Assembly (NCBI GenBank): GCA_030616935.1
Contig: JAUWWJ010000054.1
Span: forward strand, 1 to 8,123
DNA: 8,123 bases
Direction of reading: 5' to 3'
Source of the DNA: Planctomycetaceae bacterium
Lineage (GTDB): Bacteria > Planctomycetota > Planctomycetia > Pirellulales > UBA1268
This document shows, piece after piece, positions 1 through 6,021 of this stretch; the first letter of the stretch is position 1, and each line of letters begins with the position of its first letter. Both the position numbers and the translations under genes were made by a program. The notes under the pieces were generated by a model. The model searched no databases, was not told the DNA's origin, and saw nothing but the letters and a program-made list of their open reading frames with translations.

Positions 1-1395
1 GCCAAAGATCAGCTCGCAGCCGCCGCGACGGAACTCGTTGACCTGAAGGCGCTTGATGTTGTGACTGAAAGAGCAGCTGATCACGAAGTCTACGGAGTCA
101 TCGAGCCTGATCAGGAGAAAATCAAGCCTGGCAGGACTGGTGTTGGACAATTAATCGAGATACGTGATCTTTCCGGCAGTAAGAGTGCCCGGCTTGTTAT
201 TGGGAAAGAAGATAAGCAGGCAGGAGTAGGAAGTGGTAGTCGACGACTTCGTTTTGTTCGGAAGGCAGGGCAAGATCCGGTCTACCGTGTCGAACTTGAT
301 ACGTCAAAGTTCACGACGCAATTTGGAGATTGGATTGAGAAAGATTTGCTGAAGTTGACTCCATGGGATGTTCGGTCGGTTGAGCTTGATAACTATACCC
401 TCGCTGCTGTTGAGTCTGATGGACGACTTGAAGTTCGTCAGCAACGCAACGAAAAGATGCAGTTAGCCTATAACGACAAAGAGTCGTCTTGGCAATTGAC
501 GTCACTTGAGTCCTTTCCTAGTAAAGACTCCGCAGAACCAGTTTCTGAAAAGTTAAAAGATGATGAAGAAGTAGATTCAACAAAGCTCAACGACCTTCGC
601 AATGCCCTAGGCGATTTGCAGATCATTGATGTTGCACGTAAGCCGGCTGGTCTTAGTGCAGATTTGAAAGCTGCCGAGAGTTTTGTCAATGATGTTGAGG
701 CAGTGTCTTCCTTGCAGCAAAGGGGTTTTCTTCCGCTGCCGTCCGGAGTCATTCTTTCAACAGAGGGTCAAGCAGTTATTGGCATGAAGAATGGTGTCGA
801 ATATGTGCTGCGGTTCGGCGCAGGTACAACTGTTACCGAGCCCGGGAAAGCAGGGTCTGTGGAGGATGGCGATGCTTCTGGAGAGTCGGCCGAGACGGCT
901 GCACGGTACCTGCTTGTTATGGCCCAGTTTAATGAGGATTTGTTGGAACAGCCTGACCTGACAAAATTGCCTTCGCTTCCTGAGGAAGATGACAAGAATA
1001 CTGATAGCGGAGAACAGTCGAAAGATGACAAAAGTGAGGATGAGAAGGCCGAGAAGGAAGCAGGCAGTGATGAGAAAGAATCAGCTGATCCTGATGTAAC
1101 AGCCGCAGACCTTCTGAAACAAGCAGACGAGGCTGAAGCAGCTATGCAGAAGGCAATCGAAGATCGGCGTCAAGTGGAACGCGAGAACCGTCGGAAGCAG
1201 GAATCCTTTGATGAAAAAGTAGTTGAAGGCAAGAAGCGTGTAGCAGAGCTCAACGGTCGTTTCGCTGATTGGTATTACATTGTCTCCGAAGAAGAGTTTA
1301 AGAAAATTCATCTTAATCGTGACGCGGTGATCAAGGTGAAGGCTGAACCTGCAAGTGATACCGCGCCAGGGCCGACTGTTCCTGGGCCCCAATAA
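1..1395 (+). CDS. DUF4340 domain-containing protein, 3' part (5' end outside window)
   Basis: The frame is open from base 1 to the TAA at 1393-1395, giving 464 codons with no in-window start needed. The GTG at 61 is internal, because the residues before it (ELVDLKALDVV) already match the DUF4340 pattern. That pattern recurs at about residues 200-220 (LGDLQIIDVARKPAGLSADL), as expected for the repeated beta-rich units of this family. From about residue 328 to 400 there is a low-complexity Asp/Glu/Lys/Ser-rich stretch that runs into a probable coiled coil (ADEAEAAMQKAIEDRRQVER). The C-terminus carries FADWYYIVSEEEFKKIHL at about 421-438, which I recall from planctomycete homologues. The molecular function is unknown. 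Relatives are often membrane-anchored by an N-terminal helix, absent here because of the window edge, and often sit beside GldG-like/ABC-transporter genes. Family call fairly sure; role unknown. Confidence 0.82.
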   Translation, partial: AKDQLAAAATELVDLKALDVVTERAADHEVYGVIEPDQEKIKPGRTGVGQLIEIRDLSGSKSARLVIGKEDKQAGVGSGSRRLRFVRKAGQDPVYRVELDTSKFTTQFGDWIEKDLLKLTPWDVRSVELDNYTLAAVESDGRLEVRQQRNEKMQLAYNDKESSWQLTSLESFPSKDSAEPVSEKLKDDEEVDSTKLNDLRNALGDLQIIDVARKPAGLSADLKAAESFVNDVEAVSSLQQRGFLPLPSGVILSTEGQAVIGMKNGVEYVLRFGAGTTVTEPGKAGSVEDGDASGESAETAARYLLVMAQFNEDLLEQPDLTKLPSLPEEDDKNTDSGEQSKDDKSEDEKAEKEAGSDEKESADPDVTAADLLKQADEAEAAMQKAIEDRRQVERENRRKQESFDEKVVEGKKRVAELNGRFADWYYIVSEEEFKKIHLNRDAVIKVKAEPASDTAPGPTVPGPQ

Positions 1396-1469
1396 GAGGT
1401 AGATGGTTGTTCTAGTTCATTTTCCTGCTCGTACTTTATTTCACTGAATCGCGTTTCAACGAGAACCTG

Positions 1470-2498
1470 ATGTCCGAAATACTAACTTCTCCTCGGCCAT
1501 CACGATTTGGTCGAGCTCTCGGTTTTCGTGTTCTTTCATCAGGCAGTGCTGTTCCGGAACGCGTTGTAACAAATGCGGATTTGGGGCATCTCGGCTGTGA
1601 CCCAGAATGGATTCTAAGTCGGTCGGGCATCCAAGAGCGACGGCACGTTGATCCCGGAATGGCAACAAGTGACCTTGCTGTTCAAGCAGCCGAACGTGCA
1701 CTTGCTTCATGTGGTGATGTTCGTAACCAGGTCGATCTTCTCGTTCTTGGAACATTTACGCCTGATACAAGCCTTCCTTCCACGGCATGTATGGTCCAGG
1801 AAAGGCTTGGTATCAATGCGCCGGCAATGGATGTGACAGCAGCTTGCGCGGGCTTTGCGTACTCACTTGTAACGGCGGGTCAATTTCTTGCGACGGGGTC
1901 AAGCAATCTTGCGATGGTTATCGGAGTCGATACGAATTCACGTGTTGTTGACCCGAATGACATAAAAACCTGGCCTCTCTTTGGCGATGGTGCTGGTGCG
2001 GTTCTTTTAGAAAGAGTAGAAGAAAATCAACAAAATGCCGGTTTGCTAGCGTGGTCACTTGGTTCGGATGGCCGTGGATCTAATTTGCTTGTCTGTCCCA
2101 TGAGTGGGACTCGGCAGCCAGTGACTGTAGAAGGTGTCACGGCTGGCGAACAGTACATGCAAATGGATGGACGGGCTGTATTTAAATGGGCAATTCGTCT
2201 TGTTGAAGAGAACGTCCAGCAAGTAGTTCATCACTCTGGGGTGCCGATGGAGTCAATTGACCTCTTTATTCTACATCAGGCAAACCTGCGGATTATTGAT
2301 GGCATCCGGTCATCACTCGGCTTGGATGAAGAAAAGTTTCTCGTCAATCTCGACCGTTATGGAAATACATCAAGCGGATCCATTCCCCTTGCTCTTGATG
2401 AAGCCTGGCGTGCTGGACGAATAGGCCCTGGCAGTACGGTGCTGATTTGTGGTTTTGGTGGTGGTCTGGCTTGGGGTAGTGGTGTTTGGAGGCTTTAA
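1470..2498 (+). CDS. fabH: 3-oxoacyl-[acyl-carrier-protein] synthase III (KAS III, FabH)
   Basis: A cytosolic thiolase-fold enzyme that condenses an acyl-CoA primer, classically acetyl-CoA, with malonyl-ACP to start type II fatty-acid synthesis. At 342 residues it is slightly longer than the usual 310-330, the excess being a short N-terminal tail. The catalytic triad is complete: Cys126 in VTAACAGFAYSL, His269 in ILHQANLRI and Asn299 in RYGNTSSGSIPLAL. Other family marks are EWILSRSGIQER (CoA-binding Trp47), FGDGAGAVLL (171-180) and the C-terminal GFGGGLAWGSG loop. The ATG at 1470 is the only ATG between the in-frame stop at 1413 and the conserved domain; its ribosome site is weak (a GAG at 1461-1463). 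It lies 74 bases after the DUF4340 gene and 30 before pepF. No acpP, fabD or fabG is seen nearby. A paralogue using a different primer cannot be excluded. Confidence 0.95.
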   Translation: MSEILTSPRPSRFGRALGFRVLSSGSAVPERVVTNADLGHLGCDPEWILSRSGIQERRHVDPGMATSDLAVQAAERALASCGDVRNQVDLLVLGTFTPDTSLPSTACMVQERLGINAPAMDVTAACAGFAYSLVTAGQFLATGSSNLAMVIGVDTNSRVVDPNDIKTWPLFGDGAGAVLLERVEENQQNAGLLAWSLGSDGRGSNLLVCPMSGTRQPVTVEGVTAGEQYMQMDGRAVFKWAIRLVEENVQQVVHHSGVPMESIDLFILHQANLRIIDGIRSSLGLDEEKFLVNLDRYGNTSSGSIPLALDEAWRAGRIGPGSTVLICGFGGGLAWGSGVWRL

Positions 2499-2518
2499 TC
2501 GTATGTGGAAATTCTTGC

Positions 2519-2524
2519 AGGAAG
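2519..2524 (+). promoter_or_regulatory. Shine-Dalgarno sequence of pepF
   Basis: AGGAAG ends four bases before the ATG at 2529. It decides the start: the in-frame GTG at 2505 has no comparable site and would add eight residues that are not part of the family's N-terminus. Confidence 0.6.
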
Positions 2525-2528
2525 AAAA

Positions 2529-4325
2529 ATGAAATCATTGCCGAAACGTACAGATGTTCGAGAGGGCGATACATGGGATCTTAGAAGTCTTTTTGCTTCT
2601 GATACGGAGTGGGATGAGGCGCTTCTCGAATGGGAAAAACGTATTCCACTTTTTCGGGATTACGTTGGGACGCTCGGTGAGTCGGCTGACAAACTTGCTC
2701 AGTGCCTCATTTTTGACTTGGAAATTGATCGTGAGGCTGACCGGCTTGGTACATATGCTCATCTGCGTATGAGTGAGGATACTGCTGCAACGCCTGCTCA
2801 AAGAATGATGGGGCGTTTTCAGCATGCGGCGACAAAAGCTGGAGAGTCAGCCAGTTTCCTGCAGCCAGAAATTATGGCTATACAGCCATCTGTCCTCGAG
2901 GGGTGGCTCGAAGAACCTGTTCTCCAGCCATTTCGGCTGATGCTCGAACGTGTAGTTCGAAATCGGCCTCATGTGCTTTCTGAGCCGGAAGAAAGAATAT
3001 TGGCCATGCAAGGTACCTTTGCCGGTACGGCAGGGAAGGTTTTTCGTCAATTGACGGATGCTGATATGAAGTTTGGCACCATTGCCGACGGCAAGGGTAA
3101 TGAACTTGAGCTCTCAAATGCAACCTTCACAACGCTCCTGCATGACTCAGTCCCCGAGGTACGGAAGGCTGCTTTTCATCAGTACTATGCTCAATATGAG
3201 TGCCATGCGAACACGCTTGCAGCAACACTGTCCGGCTCAAATGAACGCGATGCATATGCTGCAAAAGTTCGATGTCATCCATCAGCTGTAGAGGCAGCAT
3301 TATTCGCTGATAATGTTCCACTTGCAGTTTATGATCAACTTATTGCTGCAGTGCGAGCTCATCTTCCGATTGTTCACCGTTATTACGAGTTGCGTCGCCG
3401 CCTGCTTGGCCTCGATGAAATACACCACTACGACTGCTACGTTCCGCTCGTTCCTGAACTTGAGCAAAAACATACATGGGATGAAGCGATACAGGAAATT
3501 ACGGCATCGCTTCAGCCACTTGGGGCAGAATATTGTGATCAGCTTGAGGCTGGTTTGAGAGGTCGATGGTGTGATCGGTATCCAAATGTTGGTAAGCAGT
3601 CGGGTGCTTTTAGCTCAGGAACATATGACTCTGATCCGTACATTTTGATGAATTTCCAGGAAGACGTTATTGAGCACGTCTTTACCTTGGCGCACGAAGC
3701 TGGTCACTCAATGCATACTCGGCTGTCAGCTGATGCTCAGCCATTTCAATATGCTGGGTACACGATATTTGTTGCTGAAGTGGCGAGTACATTCAATGAG
3801 CAGCTTCTTACTCGTCATCTTTTATCCAAGGCACATTTACCAAAGCAGAGAGCAGCAATTATTTCTCGAGAGATAGATGCTATTCGTGGAACGATCATAC
3901 GGCAGACCATGTTTGCCGAGTTTGAGCGCATGAGTCACGCCTCAGTTGAATCGGGCGAGCCCCTGACGCTCGAAAAAATCCGCACACTGTATCGAGAGTT
4001 GCTCACAGCTTATTTTGGATCGGGCTTCGCTATTGATGAAGAACTCGAACTTGAGAGTCTACGAATACCTCACTTTTACCGTGCTTTTTACGTTTATAAG
4101 TACGCAACAGGGCTGTCAGCATCTATCGCACTCTCAAAGCGTGTCATTGAAGGCGGCCCAGAAGAGTTGGCTGCTTATCTCAAGTTTTTGCGTGGAGGGT
4201 GCTCGGAATGGCCACTCGATTTGCTTCGTGACGCGGGTGTAGATCTTGAGACACCTGAGCATGTGGGACTGGCTCTTAAGAGGTTTGGTGAATTAGTTGA
4301 AGAACTCGAAAGTCTGTTGGAGTGA
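2529..4325 (+). CDS. pepF: Oligoendopeptidase F, zinc metallopeptidase family M3
   Basis: A cytosolic zinc endopeptidase that cleaves short oligopeptides, part of intracellular peptide turnover. It is 598 residues from the ATG at 2529, matching the usual PepF length of about 600, and begins with the typical PepF opening LPKRTDVREGDTWDLRSLF. The active site HEAGHSMHT supplies zinc ligands His389 and His393 with catalytic Glu390; Glu417 in VAEVASTFNEQLL is the third ligand. The later conserved blocks GTIIRQTMFAEFE and FYRAFYVYKYATGLSASIAL, which shape the substrate channel, are intact, as is the C-terminal FLRGGCSEWPLDLLRDAGVD segment. No signal peptide or membrane segment is visible. It starts 30 bases after fabH on the same strand, so cotranscription is likely, though the functions are unrelated. 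It converges on the M17 aminopeptidase gene. Nothing is missing or broken. Confidence 0.95.
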   Translation: MKSLPKRTDVREGDTWDLRSLFASDTEWDEALLEWEKRIPLFRDYVGTLGESADKLAQCLIFDLEIDREADRLGTYAHLRMSEDTAATPAQRMMGRFQHAATKAGESASFLQPEIMAIQPSVLEGWLEEPVLQPFRLMLERVVRNRPHVLSEPEERILAMQGTFAGTAGKVFRQLTDADMKFGTIADGKGNELELSNATFTTLLHDSVPEVRKAAFHQYYAQYECHANTLAATLSGSNERDAYAAKVRCHPSAVEAALFADNVPLAVYDQLIAAVRAHLPIVHRYYELRRRLLGLDEIHHYDCYVPLVPELEQKHTWDEAIQEITASLQPLGAEYCDQLEAGLRGRWCDRYPNVGKQSGAFSSGTYDSDPYILMNFQEDVIEHVFTLAHEAGHSMHTRLSADAQPFQYAGYTIFVAEVASTFNEQLLTRHLLSKAHLPKQRAAIISREIDAIRGTIIRQTMFAEFERMSHASVESGEPLTLEKIRTLYRELLTAYFGSGFAIDEELELESLRIPHFYRAFYVYKYATGLSASIALSKRVIEGGPEELAAYLKFLRGGCSEWPLDLLRDAGVDLETPEHVGLALKRFGELVEELESLLE

Positions 4326-4334
4326 TGACATCAC
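4322..4334. repeat. Short perfect palindrome over the pepF stop codon
   Basis: GTGATG-A-CATCAC is a 6+6 inverted repeat around one central base, and it contains the pepF TGA at 4323-4325. As RNA it could form only a small stem of about four pairs, followed by TTT. It might help end the pepF transcript, but it is too weak to call a terminator with confidence, and chance is possible. Confidence 0.3.
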
Positions 4335-4358
4335 TTTAACAGCCCGTTGCTTCAGTTG

Positions 4359-4421
4359 AAAAAAACGAGTGTTACTACGAGTCCTCAGGTGTCTTTCTAA
4401 AAGCGGTCGTTACTACTCGTT
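4359..4421 (-). terminator. Candidate 3' structure/terminator of the aminopeptidase gene
   Basis: Read on the minus strand, AACGAGT (4421-4415), at the stop codon, is complementary to ACTCGTT (4370-4364), and the second arm runs into a seven-T tract (4365-4359). The loop of 44 bases is long for an intrinsic terminator. A second ACTCGT copy at 4382-4377 offers a competing stem with a shorter loop. In plus-strand terms GTTACTAC occurs at 4371-4378 and again at 4409-4416. The position just past the gene and the T tract favour a terminator role; the weak seven-pair stem and long loop argue against it. Confidence 0.3.
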
Positions 4422-5932
4422 CTTCGATGCAATTCGTTTTGTGAACTCGATAAAAGATCGAACCATTGAACCAGTGCCACCGCCTGCAATTGATGGTCGT
4501 GGTTTGTCAGCAAAAGCTGGCCCAGCGATATCAACATGTATCCAAGGTATATCCCGAACGAATCGCTCAAGGAGTTTTGCGGCAGTGATTGCGCCACCAA
4601 GTCGACCATCACCAACATTCTTTATGTCGGCTACATCACTACTGATTTGACTATCAAAGTCCTTGTCCATTGGTAGTTGCCAGACCCGTTCTCCAACCGA
4701 ACGTGCTGCATTCTTGAGAACATCGCAAGAAGGCTGATTGTTTGTGAAGACACCAGCTATATCACGACCCAGAGCCACCATGCATGCCCCAGTCAGCGTG
4801 GCCGCGTCAATAATGCAGTCTGGCTTTAGATCAGCCACAACGTCCAGTACATCGGCAAGAACAACTCGCCCTTCAGCGTCTGTGTTGTGAATTTCAATTG
4901 TTGTGCCACTTCGGGCGGTCACTACGTCACCAAGTTTGTACGCATTGCCACCGGTCATGTTCTCAACAAGCCCAACGGCGGCAACCACGTGCACCGGTAT
5001 TTTCAGTGCTGCTATCGATGCTATGGCACCAAGTGCAGCAGCAGCTCCAGCCATATCACATTTCATGGCAAGCATTCCTTCTGAAGTCTTTAGAGAAAGA
5101 CCTCCAGAATCAAAGGTAACACCCTTGCCAACAAAAGCTACCTTTGGAGATGTGTCATTGCACCCTGGGCCTCTGTAATGCAAAAGAACAATGCGAGGCG
5201 AACGGGTACTGCCTCGGGCAACGGCAAGCAATGCGTCACACCGTTCTCGCTCGAGTCGAGCCTGATCCCAGATTTCAATTTCCAGTCCAACTCGGCCTGC
5301 TATTGTTGCTGCTTCTTCAGCAAATGTTTCCGGGTACAGGTCATCTGGCGGCATGTTGACAAGTCGCCTGGCGAGTTTTACGCCCTCACCGGTAACATGC
5401 CCACGCTCGACAACTTCCACGGGAGCTTGTAACCAGACAGTTTTCTCAAAAGGTGTTTGGTGTTTTTCTGATCGATATAAATCCTGGCCAGAGGTACCCA
5501 TTGTCGCGCCAGCGACAGCTTGTTCGAGCTGGTCGTTTGACCAATTTCCGTCAGCCAGAAATCCGACAGTTGCTCGCGGTTTGCCGGATAGTCGTCGTGC
5601 CGCGGCTCCAGATGCTTCGTATAATATGCCAGCATCTACCTCATCGTGGGAACCGATTCCGACTACAAGCAATTGTTTGCAGGCAAGGCCTTGGGGGGCA
5701 TAGAGCGGGACGCATTCATAGCGTTTCCCGGTGATTTCTCCTTGTTTGTAAAGCTGCTGAAGAAGTCCTCCTGTCGCTTCATCAATTTCTACGACCGGTC
5801 CACGAAGACCATTAGAATCAAGAAATACGACAAGGACATCAGCCTCGAGCGAGCTGGCACGGCAGATGGATCTGCTTGAATAGCAGAATTCGTAGAATCA
5901 TTTTGTGAGGAATGTAGAAATTCAAACGACAT
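4413..5932 (-). CDS. pepA: Leucyl aminopeptidase family M17 (PepA), with apparent 5' frameshift
   Basis: A cytosolic two-metal, usually hexameric aminopeptidase that removes N-terminal residues from peptides. All M17 active-site residues are present. In VGKGVTFDSGGLSLK, numbered from the TTG at 5672, they are Lys183, Asp188 and Lys195; then Asp206 in MKCDMAGA, and Asp265, Glu267 and Arg269 in NTDAEGR. Each is exactly 87 below its E. coli PepA counterpart. The TTG is not the true start: upstream codons in the same frame encode the family's N-terminal domain (LEADVLVVFLDSNG, then GEITGKRYECVPLYAPQG), reaching an in-frame TGA at 5898-5900 with no ATG, GTG or TTG. An ATG at 5932-5930 with a good ribosome site lies one base out of frame. 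One added base near 5840-5897 gives 506 residues. The body of the gene, from about 5849 down, is secure; the first 25-30 residues are not. It sits 75 bases after the transporter gene on the same strand. Confidence 0.85.
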
Positions 5933-5942
5933 TATGGGGTTT

Positions 5943-5948
5943 TCTCCT
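5943..5948 (-). promoter_or_regulatory. Shine-Dalgarno sequence upstream of the ATG at 5932
   Basis: On the minus strand AGGAGA is followed by ten bases and then ATG at 5932-5930. It is the only strong ribosome site ahead of the aminopeptidase domain, so it supports this ATG as the original start. The frame it opens must then join the aminopeptidase frame by a one-base shift, because the ATG frame itself ends at a TAG near 5790. Confidence 0.5.
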
Positions 5949-5999
5949 AGTGTTCTCAGCTATCAGTGAGTTTTCTGTATGGAGTGTGGCAGGCGGCCT

Positions 6000-6021
6000 A
6001 TTGGGCTTCAACTCGCCCAAT
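6000..6021. repeat. Seven-pair stem-loop across the transporter stop codon
   Basis: ATTGGGC (6000-6006) and GCCCAAT (6015-6021) form a perfect inverted repeat with an eight-base loop containing the last codon and most of the TGA (6010-6008) of the minus-strand transporter gene. No T tract follows on either strand, so it does not look like an intrinsic terminator. It could stabilise the 3' end of the transporter message or separate it from the aminopeptidase gene, but no function is shown. Confidence 0.4.

Noticed and set aside
1366..1389. Hairpin-like CCAGG/CCTGG and GGGCC/GGCCC pairs as a terminator of the DUF4340 gene
   Set aside because: The two stems are mutually exclusive, only five pairs long, lie inside the coding region and have no T tract, so a terminator call is unsupported.
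1396..1469. Possible promoter for fabH in the 74-base gap (TTGTTC followed by TACTTT)
   Set aside because: The spacing of about 19 bases and the poor -10 match are no better than chance, and promoter consensus in this likely phylum is uncertain.
2505..2528. GTG at 2505 as the pepF start
   Set aside because: The extra eight residues are not family-like, and AGGAAG is correctly spaced for the ATG at 2529, where the standard PepF N-terminus begins.
5353..5703. 116-codon plus-strand open frame opposite the aminopeptidase
   Set aside because: It is antisense to well-conserved M17 sequence and shows no family motif.
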